From: Acidobacteriota bacterium
Lineage (GTDB): Bacteria; Acidobacteriota; Blastocatellia; Pyrinomonadales; Pyrinomonadaceae
Assembly: GCA_003222935.1 (NCBI GenBank)
Contig: QHXL01000120.1
Span: forward strand, 1-7,242
DNA length: 7,242 nucleotides
Direction of reading: 5' to 3'
A program made the position numbers and the translations under genes. Under the pieces are notes generated by a model. That model saw only the letters and a program-made list of their open reading frames with translations, was not told the origin of the DNA and did not search any database. Positions 1 through 5,809 of the stretch are shown piece after piece; position 1 is the stretch's first letter; the number at the start of each line of letters is the position of its first letter.

Positions 1-1351
1 TCTGTTGATAGCCTGAAAGACTGCGACCCTCCATCGGAGGCCAATGTGCTGCATCGGAAATAATTGAACTGTTCCCCGCTGTGATCTTCGAAAAGTCGTA
101 CCAGTAATTTTTGTTTCGATCTGCCGAGATGTAACCGTTAACCAAATACAGGTCGAGGTTGCCGTCGTTATTCAGATCGCCGAACTGTGCCCCGAAACTC
201 CAACCGCCTATCTCAACATTCATGTCGCGCGCGAGATTGTCGTATTGCACTGAATCGCCGGAAGTACCATCCCTCGGCACCCACAGGTTATTGCCTTGAA
301 TGAGGACGCCTTCTTCCGAGATGTTCGAAACGTAAATTGAGAATCGGCCTTGATTCAAAACGTCACCGACTGTCGCGTTCATTCCGCTTTTGGGCGAGAA
401 GCCGACGCCGGTTTTCTTTCCGACTTCTTGAAATTGCTTTCCGTCGTTAAAGAATAGTTCGGAGATGCCATAATCGTTGGCGATGAATAGATCCTGGTGG
501 CCTGATCCGCGGAAGTCAGCTGCAACTGCAGCGAGTGCCCACCGACGTGTGTTGATACCAAGCTTCTGGCTCACTTCTTCAAATGAACCATTTCCTAGAT
601 TGTGAAACAGGTACTTGCGACCACCGTTCTGTGCGTATTCAAAACTCTCCGGCATCATCCTCGTATCCTTCAAATGCCAGAGGTCTACATCTTCTGCGTA
701 ATAACCGCCGAGAAAAAGATCGATCCGCCCATCGCCATCATAATCAAACCAGATCGCAGTATTCGCATTGACCCATGACGGCAACCCGGCCTGGTCCGTC
801 ACGCGTTTGAATGTTTGTCCGCTCTCGTTGTGGAAAAGTTCAGGCCGACCCCATTTGTAAAGAAACAAGTCTTCGTAACCGTCGTTGTCGTAGTCGCCCC
901 AAACAGCTCCCATCGAAACGCCTGTCCCCACTTGATTGACGGCGCCGACACCGACGTCACCTGCGACATCTTTGAAGGTTCCGTCTTTCAAGTTGTGATA
1001 GAGAGCATTCGAGCTGTTTTCACCACTGTTCGTAAGGTAAATATCCGGCCAGCCATCGCGATCGTAGTCGACCACGGATACTGCCGCGCCCATCGATGCC
1101 ACCTGCGGCATGATGTGTTCGAGTTTGGAATCCAGGGTTGGGGCCTGATGTGTGAAGTTGACGCCAGACGCGCGTGACACCTCCTCAAAATGCAGCCCAT
1201 ATCGAGTTAATGCGCCCTGGGTGTCTGAGGTCGACTTTGAAGCTTCACGGCGTGCGGATAGGCGACGGAGAATTAACGGTGTCGCAATCAACCCGACGAA
1301 TATGACAATCAAAACAATCTTGGCGAACTTGGCAATCGGATTACGCATCAT
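1..1351 (-). CDS. CRTAC1-family FG-GAP/VCBS repeat protein, membrane-anchored (3' end outside window)
   Basis: The frame is open from ATG at 1351 to the left edge (450 codons, no stop), so the C-terminus is missing. An N-terminal hydrophobic stretch (about residues 12-28), flanked by basic residues on both sides (R3, K8, K11; R29, R30, R34, R35), looks like an uncleaved signal anchor or weak signal peptide. It is followed by repeated calcium-loop motifs of the form D-x-[DN]-x-D-G-x-x-D: DYDRDGWPD (95-103), DYDNDGYED (153-161), DYDGDGRID (203-211) and DLNNDGNLD (392-400), with degenerate copies near 279 and 330. This is the FG-GAP/VCBS beta-propeller pattern. Phrases such as LFHNLGNGSFEEVSQKLGI (248-266) are typical of CRTAC1-like proteins, which usually end in an ASPIC/UnbV domain, expected just beyond base 1. 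The start overlaps the stop of the upstream lipoprotein gene and no good Shine-Dalgarno is visible, so translational coupling is likely. A second ATG follows immediately at 1348. The molecular function is unknown; an extracytoplasmic calcium-binding scaffold is inferred. Confidence 0.9.
   Translation of the reverse strand, partial: MMRNPIAKFAKIVLIVIFVGLIATPLILRRLSARREASKSTSDTQGALTRYGLHFEEVSRASGVNFTHQAPTLDSKLEHIMPQVASMGAAVSVVDYDRDGWPDIYLTNSGENSSNALYHNLKDGTFKDVAGDVGVGAVNQVGTGVSMGAVWGDYDNDGYEDLFLYKWGRPELFHNESGQTFKRVTDQAGLPSWVNANTAIWFDYDGDGRIDLFLGGYYAEDVDLWHLKDTRMMPESFEYAQNGGRKYLFHNLGNGSFEEVSQKLGINTRRWALAAVAADFRGSGHQDLFIANDYGISELFFNDGKQFQEVGKKTGVGFSPKSGMNATVGDVLNQGRFSIYVSNISEEGVLIQGNNLWVPRDGTSGDSVQYDNLARDMNVEIGGWSFGAQFGDLNNDGNLDLYLVNGYISADRNKNYWYDFSKITAGNSSIISDAAHWPPMEGRSLSGYQQ
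1348..1351 (-). other. ATGA stop/start overlap of two FG-GAP genes
   Basis: On the minus strand the TGA of the 1162-residue lipoprotein gene (1350-1348) overlaps the ATG of the CRTAC1-like gene (1351-1349). This four-base overlap is a classic sign of one mRNA and coupled translation. No AGGAG-like site lies in the 15 bases before the downstream start, which fits re-initiation by terminating ribosomes. Confidence 0.85.
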
Positions 1352-4300
1352 TTCTGTTTTTGAATTCTCAATGCATTTCTAAATACATCTGGAGTGACAT
1401 AGCGTGTGTGATAGTTCTGCCAGTCTTCAGGAAACTGTTTGTATACGTACTCGTTCTCGAGCGTTGTTGGGAACGTGGTGTATTCGTGTTTTGCGTGATA
1501 GGGAAGTGGCAGCACTGTTTTCGAGAACGTCGAATTGTAATCGCCGTCTTTTATCCAACCATCGCCTATGATCACAAAATCACGGACCCAACCCTCAGCA
1601 GGTGGAGGCTGTGCGCGGAAGCGGAATGACATCTCATCACCTGCATTCATGATGACATAGCGATCGTCAATATGTGCGAGCAGTTTTCTAACGTCACCGA
1701 AGCGGGTGTAGTAGCCAACCAGATCTCTCCAAATCTGCTTTGAGCTGGCTAGCTGATTGTAGTTTGGCAGTTCTGGTGAAGACTCGTCAGCTTTGTTAAC
1801 GACTGAAAAACCACGAAACTGCAAATCAGCAGAGTCAGGATTCAGCCGCAGCGACTTCAATTCTGTCTTGGGAAGCCCCTCGGCCCACTCCATACAATCC
1901 CAGTAAACTTCCAGAGTGGTTCTTAAGCGAATGCGATGCGGACTGCCTGGTTGGAAAAGATTCCTGAGGTCAATCAGGCTGATCTTTTTCCGCCCGGCTG
2001 GAAACCCGAGGTTTGCCTGGGCCACTTTCCAACCGCCTTTGCCGTCAGGAATCTCCAGGCTGAGTGGTTTGGCCGGTACGTTATTTCCCTGGCTGATTGC
2101 AACGTTGATAGATGAATCTGTCGGGTGCATCCAACCTTGAGCGATCAGATACAAGGGTCGGTCTGTCGGAACATTGTCGCCGAGATCGACTTCAATGTAG
2201 TGATCGCGCGTAACACCTTGATAGCGACCACGACCTGTGTCGAGGTATTTTTCATCAAGACTACTGACCACGTCTGTTACTTCTTTACCAGTGTCGTCCC
2301 AGGCGCCTGCAATCTTATGAGGTGTTCCTACGGTGGTAATTGCGAGCTTGGCTGGTGGAATCACAAATCGCTCGTCGACGAAAATGTCGGTACCAACAGG
2401 GTGGTCCACAACCATTAGGTCAAGCTGATCATAGTAGTATGTCTCCCAGAGTTCAGCGGTGATGCGCAAGTCGTAGTAACCATCTCGAGGGGCAAGTTGA
2501 TTACCGCGTATCTTGTACCATTCCTCAGTCGCCTCGACCCTTGCAGTGCCCAGTGTGTTAATTCTCAACCCAATAGCAGAACTCCAGGGAACAGCATCCT
2601 TAACGAATTTCATCTCCTTGCCGTCGTAGGCAAAAAGGAATGGACAAGATCCTTTTAGTCTCTGCTCGGTGTCGATTTCCTGATCGGCCTTCACATCAAA
2701 CTCTGCGCGAACGGTTCCATTGGGCCAAACTATGCGCACTACATCGGTGCTGGGTTGTTCACCCAAACCAAAGTGCAGGAGCGGCCCATTGATTGGTTGC
2801 TTTTGCAGTAACAAGCCGGCACGAACTTCCATTTCGCCACCAATTCCAAAGGAATTGATACGTTGATCACCAGTTACCCTGGCAGCGTGTGGTCGCACAA
2901 CCTGCCAGTGATAATTTTTTGAACTCTGGTTAATGGCGCGCGTTGCTTCGCCGGTTCCTGTGAGTCCAATCAAGTCGAGTCGGCCGTCAGCATTCAGATC
3001 GGCAGTATCAAATAACCTGGCCAAACCAACAGACGCTTCCAGATACTTGAGACTTCCATTGTCCCCACTCAGCCAGACTGCCCCGCCACTTGTCTGGTTC
3101 GGTTTCTGAGTTGTTGCGACAACCACATCAAGGCCGCCGTTATTATCCAAATCGGCCACTCGAAGTTGCGTTGTGTCTTCTGACGACAACCGTGCGTCAC
3201 TCAGGTTCGCGAGCGTTGCGGTTTCCCAATTCTCTCCGTCGTTCTTGTCCGATAGCCTAATTATCTGATTGTCGTTTTGGATCATTAACAGGTCGAGAGT
3301 GCCGTCGCCATTTATGTCGCCGACACTTAAGGCTCGCACATTCTGGAGAGTTGAGGGCAACTGACGCTCAGCGAACTGACCTTGCCGGGGGTTTGAAAAG
3401 AGATGAAGTTTTCCAATCCCATCAATTAAGGCAGCATCGGGATCGCCGTCGGCATCCAGGTCCGCCCAGGCGAAGCTTCGTGCGCCCGAGACATTTTCAA
3501 AAGGGTTTATCGGAAGGAACGTGCCGTCCCCGTTGTTTCTTAAGACAGGAGGAACGCCTTGTTCGGAGCCGAGCACGATGTCGAGGTCTCCGTCTGCCTC
3601 GATGTCTGCCGCCCATGCGCCGAAATATTTTGCTGATGTGATCGTTGCTGGAAGCTTTGCCAGCGCAGTTACGTCGGTGAAACGATTCGGATCGTCCTGG
3701 CGCATCAGCCGCAAGCCGCCTTCGCCCGCGAGTACGAGATCGGTTTTGAAGTCGTAGTTGAAGTCAATCGCAAGTATTGATTCAGAGGTGGGTGCGGTTG
3801 AACTTCCACCGGGAAAGGGAAAACTTGCGGCATTGCCTACTCGCACTTCTCGTGCATTAGCGACGACGATAGTTGGCGCGCCTGAGATGCCAAGTGGAAT
3901 CGCCCCGATCCAGCTCCATTCCGTCTTGGGAAAATCTGGAATTGGTTCAGACTTAAAAGCGAGTTGCTGATCGGCTGCTGCCGGAGTGAAGGTCGGAGTT
4001 TCGAGCTTAACAAAATGAGTGAACGGAGTTGCTTCTTCTCCGGGTGGCGGTTTTATCTCGCTGAGATCCTGGCGGTATTGTGGTACTCGTACGAGCACAT
4101 TACGAAGAAACACAATTCGAGTGGCCGCGCTTTTCGGGTCGGCACTGCTGGCCGCAGTCTGTACAGTAGTGAGTGATTGTTTTACTTCATCCGGCCAGGA
4201 AGATGACTCGTTAGCGATCTTGGCGACGGTAGACTGAAGAGTATTGGCATCGCCACGTTTTGCAGCAATTCTGGCTAACTCAAGTAGCGCCGCCAAGTTT

Positions 4301-4836
4301 TTTGGTCGCGACTCGAGGATTTTCGAAATGAGTTGTTGAAATTCCGCTTCAGTATTTTCACCCGCCTGTCGTTCGATCTCCTGAGCTAATTGATAAATTG
4401 CGATCGCGTTCTGTGGATTCAATTCAACCGCTTTTCGCAACGCGGCGATCGCTTCATTCTGTCGACCACGACTACTCTCGAGCAATCCAATCAAGTAGTT
4501 GATTTGATCGTTGTCGGGGGCAAGGCTTCTTGCTTTTTCCAGTCGCTCGGCTGCCGCGTCATAGTTCCTTTGACGCAGAGCGAGTACACCCCAGTTAGCC
4601 CAGCCCGCAGGTTCACCCGGTATCAGTTTAGTTAGCTGAGCAAGTTTACTGTCGGCTTGCACATCGTGGCCCACCTGCAGTGCGGCGAGGCCGACGTAAA
4701 AGATTCGAACGGCCTCGTTGTATTCTTTGGAAGATTGCTTTGGTAGTCCGCTGTCCTTACGACATGAAGCCACCGTCAAAACGAGCATTAAGAACACAAT
4801 AAGGGTCTTGAATTTTGGGGGAGTGCTCATTCTCAT
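1348..4836 (-). CDS. TPR, FG-GAP/VCBS and ASPIC/UnbV repeat lipoprotein (1162 aa)
   Basis: This is a complete gene. The signal peptide has a hydrophobic core at residues 11-22 and the lipobox VASC, with Cys25 as the predicted lipidated residue. +2 is Arg, so the E. coli Asp+2 inner-membrane retention signal is absent. Residues about 40-205 form TPR-like helical repeats, the clearest being GWANWGVLALRQRNYDAAAE (78-97) and the following repeat ending at LNPQN (139-143). Residues about 355-640 carry FG-GAP/VCBS loops: DIEADGDLD (411-419), DLDADGDPD (459-467), DINGDGTLD (507-515), DLDNNGGLD (562-570) and DLNADGRLD (613-621), plus a degenerate one at 358. Residues about 660-725 match the ASPIC/UnbV hallmark (GIGGEMEVRAG, then HFGLGEQPSTDVVRIVWPNG). 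The last 390 or so residues, rich in Trp and Tyr, are a region I cannot name. Besides Cys25, only Cys731 and Cys981 were seen, a possible disulfide. An in-frame TAG at 4866-4864 limits the start to ATG 4836 or 4830; neither has a good Shine-Dalgarno. Likely surface or periplasmic binding scaffold; the ligand is unknown. Confidence 0.92.
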   Translation of the reverse strand: MRMSTPPKFKTLIVFLMLVLTVASCRKDSGLPKQSSKEYNEAVRIFYVGLAALQVGHDVQADSKLAQLTKLIPGEPAGWANWGVLALRQRNYDAAAERLEKARSLAPDNDQINYLIGLLESSRGRQNEAIAALRKAVELNPQNAIAIYQLAQEIERQAGENTEAEFQQLISKILESRPKNLAALLELARIAAKRGDANTLQSTVAKIANESSSWPDEVKQSLTTVQTAASSADPKSAATRIVFLRNVLVRVPQYRQDLSEIKPPPGEEATPFTHFVKLETPTFTPAAADQQLAFKSEPIPDFPKTEWSWIGAIPLGISGAPTIVVANAREVRVGNAASFPFPGGSSTAPTSESILAIDFNYDFKTDLVLAGEGGLRLMRQDDPNRFTDVTALAKLPATITSAKYFGAWAADIEADGDLDIVLGSEQGVPPVLRNNGDGTFLPINPFENVSGARSFAWADLDADGDPDAALIDGIGKLHLFSNPRQGQFAERQLPSTLQNVRALSVGDINGDGTLDLLMIQNDNQIIRLSDKNDGENWETATLANLSDARLSSEDTTQLRVADLDNNGGLDVVVATTQKPNQTSGGAVWLSGDNGSLKYLEASVGLARLFDTADLNADGRLDLIGLTGTGEATRAINQSSKNYHWQVVRPHAARVTGDQRINSFGIGGEMEVRAGLLLQKQPINGPLLHFGLGEQPSTDVVRIVWPNGTVRAEFDVKADQEIDTEQRLKGSCPFLFAYDGKEMKFVKDAVPWSSAIGLRINTLGTARVEATEEWYKIRGNQLAPRDGYYDLRITAELWETYYYDQLDLMVVDHPVGTDIFVDERFVIPPAKLAITTVGTPHKIAGAWDDTGKEVTDVVSSLDEKYLDTGRGRYQGVTRDHYIEVDLGDNVPTDRPLYLIAQGWMHPTDSSINVAISQGNNVPAKPLSLEIPDGKGGWKVAQANLGFPAGRKKISLIDLRNLFQPGSPHRIRLRTTLEVYWDCMEWAEGLPKTELKSLRLNPDSADLQFRGFSVVNKADESSPELPNYNQLASSKQIWRDLVGYYTRFGDVRKLLAHIDDRYVIMNAGDEMSFRFRAQPPPAEGWVRDFVIIGDGWIKDGDYNSTFSKTVLPLPYHAKHEYTTFPTTLENEYVYKQFPEDWQNYHTRYVTPDVFRNALRIQKQK

Positions 4837-4864
4837 AAAAAGACTGCTACCGCGATCGAGGAGC

Positions 4865-4956
4865 TAAATGTCCGGTGAACTTCAGTTTGTCGTGAATGAA
4901 CCAAGAGAGCCTTCAATATATAGGTAAGCGACAAACTGAAGTTTATCGGACATTTA
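4865..4956. repeat. Stem-loop 1: 28-bp inverted repeat with AATGTCCG termini
   Basis: The left arm (4865-4892) and right arm (4929-4956) are reverse complements at 26 of 28 positions. Both mismatches are G opposite T, so a plus-strand RNA or single strand could pair throughout with two wobble pairs. The loop is 36 bases. The arms begin TAAATGTCCG and end CAGTTTGTCG, and each arm is itself nearly palindromic around AAACTTCAGTTT. The element lies 28 bases upstream of the lipoprotein start, so it may sit in that gene's leader. No T-run follows on either strand, so it does not look like an intrinsic terminator. It may be a MITE or REP-like mobile repeat, or a regulatory structure. Confidence 0.85.
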
Positions 4957-4990
4957 AGAAGGAGTGGCACAAGATACCACATCAACTTAC

Positions 4991-5065
4991 AATGCCTGTT
5001 CCAACCTGGGGTTGATGGCTATCTCCACCTAAAGGATGATAGCTGGAGCACGCACCGCAGGCATT
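4991..5065. ncRNA. Candidate multi-branched structured segment between the two stem-loops
   Basis: AATGCCTG (4991-4998) and CAGGCATT (5058-5065) form a perfect 8-bp closing stem. Inside are two further hairpins. One is CAACC (5002-5006) with GGTTG (5010-5014) around a TGG loop. The other is GCTATC plus TCC (5018-5026) with GGA (5034-5036) and GATAGC (5038-5043), with one bulged T at 5037. Enclosed hairpins like these are the geometry of a three-way junction RNA or of a folded DNA transposon end. The strand is undetermined. I recognise no known riboswitch or RNA family, and I have not tested how often such pairings would arise by chance. Confidence 0.35.
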
Positions 5066-5070
5066 ATTCA

Positions 5071-5175
5071 AATGTCCGAAATAAATCCGATATGCGCCTG
5101 TCTTGTCGTGACTCTGCTAGCAGCGGAGATGGCACTAACTAAAGTCAACGACAAGACGGGCGCATATCGGACATT
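5071..5175. repeat. Stem-loop 2: inverted repeat with the same AATGTCCG termini
   Basis: The inner arms at 5086-5109 and 5148-5171 are reverse complements at 23 of 24 positions, and the single mismatch is a T opposite G (wobble in RNA). Pairing continues with GAC (5110-5112) and GTC (5144-5146) across one unpaired A. The outer ends are AATGTCCG (5071-5078) and CGGACATT (5168-5175), identical to the ends of stem-loop 1, but the inner stem (GATATGCGCC region) is unrelated to stem-loop 1 apart from a shared TTGTCG at the tip. The left arm carries 11 extra bases (TCCGAAATAAA) that duplicate the TCCGA start. It ends 22 bases before the coiled-coil gene's ATG, just ahead of its ribosome binding site. 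Confidence 0.8.
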
Positions 5176-5187
5176 AAAACTAGCAGC

Positions 5188-5193
5188 AGGAGA
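5188..5193 (+). promoter_or_regulatory. Ribosome binding site AGGAGA that fixes the coiled-coil gene start
   Basis: AGGAGA ends four bases before ATG 5198 (AGGAG is five bases away), a near-consensus Shine-Dalgarno. It selects ATG 5198 over the upstream in-frame ATGs at 5036, 5072 and others, which would translate the stem-loop repeat. Confidence 0.75.
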
Positions 5194-5197
5194 AACT

Positions 5198-5422
5198 ATG
5201 TCTACTGACGAAGTGTTGGCGAACCAAAAAACAATTATTTCGAACCAGGAAACGATTCAGGCTAACCAGGAAAAGCTGAATGAGATGCTGTCAAATCAGC
5301 AAACGATCATTTCGAATCAGCAGAGTATTCTGGCAAACCAGGAGAAGCTGGACAATGTCGTTGCAAACCAGGAGAGCATTCTTGCCAACCAGAAAGAAAT
5401 CCTTTCACGCCTTAACAAGTAA
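5198..5422 (+). CDS. Small coiled-coil protein of Asn-Gln heptads (74 aa)
   Basis: The start is chosen by the strong AGGAGA site. From residue 8 to the end the protein is one helix-forming repeat with Asn-Gln at residues 9, 16, 23, 33, 40, 47, 57 and 64, spaced 7, 7, 10, 7, 7, 10 and 7. Ile, Leu or Val lies four residues after most of these Asn (I13, I20, L27, I37, I44, L51, I61, I68), giving a coiled coil with aliphatic residues at heptad position a and Asn at position d. The 10-residue steps are three-residue insertions (stammers), so the true unit is 24 residues. There is no signal peptide, transmembrane segment or cysteine, so a cytoplasmic homo-oligomer is likely. The gene lies nine bases before the exported TPR gene and in the same frame, probably in one operon. 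I know no function for it. An alternative start at 5036 would give 128 residues, but the extra part is encoded by repeat DNA. Confidence 0.82.
   Translation: MSTDEVLANQKTIISNQETIQANQEKLNEMLSNQQTIISNQQSILANQEKLDNVVANQESILANQKEILSRLNK
5219..5419 (+). repeat. 72-bp (24-residue) tandem repeat inside the coiled-coil gene, 2.8 copies
   Basis: The units encode residues 8-31, 32-55 and 56-74 (last unit truncated). Units 1 and 2 align without gaps: both carry TIISNQ, then a second Asn-Gln heptad, then ANQEKL, then a short non-Asn step. Unit 3 keeps two Asn-Gln heptads and ends at the stop codon. The pattern implies growth of the gene by duplication of a 72-bp unit. Confidence 0.8.
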
Positions 5423-5431
5423 AAAAGAGCG

Positions 5432-5809
5432 ATGAACAATCGAGCCTCTCGCGTTCGCGTTTGGATGGCGGTTTTGCTTGCCTGTCTTTCTGTCGGACTG
5501 TTTTCTAGTCCGCGTTCGCAAGCAAACCGTCAGGCTCAAACTCCTGCTGGTGAGCGGAGCAGGGAAGATGCTTACCGAGCGAATAATCTCGGTGTCGCAT
5601 TGCTTGAACAGTTCAAGTACAAAGAGGCGGCTGATGCTTTCAGACGCTCCCTTCAGCTTCAACCTAAACTAGCTTTAGCTCAGATCAACCTTTCGATAGC
5701 ACTCTACAACCTGCCTGACCTACCCGGTGCACAGCGAGAAGCGCAGTCGGCAATCGCGCTCGCACCCAACGCGCCACAACCACATTACATTCTTGGTCTG
5801 CTGGCTTAA
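5432..5809 (+). CDS. Exported TPR protein, N-terminal part ended by a premature TAA (125 aa)
   Basis: The start ATG lies nine bases after the coiled-coil stop. Upstream sequence (AAAAGAGCG) is only a weak, close ribosome site, so coupled translation is plausible. Residues 4-31 form a signal peptide: basic start (R4, R7, R9), hydrophobic core MAVLLACLSVGLF (12-24) and a likely signal peptidase I site after SQA (29-31). Cys18 lies inside the core, so a lipoprotein is less likely. Two complete 34-residue TPRs follow (47-80 and 81-114), and a third begins at 115 but is cut by TAA at codon 126, position 12 of the repeat. The same frame continues after the TAA with the rest of TPR3 and more TPRs, so this reads as the front of a larger protein and not a natural 125-residue product. 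A short secreted TPR fragment could still be made. Confidence 0.8.
   Translation: MNNRASRVRVWMAVLLACLSVGLFSSPRSQANRQAQTPAGERSREDAYRANNLGVALLEQFKYKEAADAFRRSLQLQPKLALAQINLSIALYNLPDLPGAQREAQSAIALAPNAPQPHYILGLLA

Larger units (their letters stand above)
4837..5197. other. Divergent intergenic region filled with inverted repeats
   Basis: This 361-bp spacer separates the starts of the two divergent gene pairs and must hold both promoters. It contains two long stem-loops with common ends, a central segment able to fold into a multi-branched structure, and a short GTGG/CCAC stem (4964-4967 with 4977-4980). I could not find a sigma-70 or sigma-54 promoter good enough to report on either strand. No convincing protein is encoded here, although one frame stays open from 5036 into the coiled-coil gene. 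Confidence 0.75.

Noticed and set aside
815..1177. Plus-strand open frame of 120 codons
   Set aside because: It is antisense to the well-supported CRTAC1-like gene, whose calcium loops lie on the minus strand here; nothing recognisable in the plus translation.
4912..4928. TATATA-rich stretch in the loop of stem-loop 1 as a -10 box
   Set aside because: No acceptable -35 hexamer at 16-18 bp on either strand; AT-rich loops give such matches by chance.
4865..4956. Stem-loop 1 as a rho-independent terminator
   Set aside because: There is no T-run after the stem on either strand, and it lies between divergent starts, where no gene ends.
4965..4981. Sigma-54-like promoter beginning TGGCAC
   Set aside because: The -24 half matches, but the -12 GC is absent at the required spacing.
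5036..5197. Longer, 128-residue version of the coiled-coil protein starting at 5036
   Set aside because: The added 54 residues are encoded by the central structured segment and stem-loop 2, have no ribosome site, and resemble no protein; ATG 5198 has AGGAGA at good spacing.
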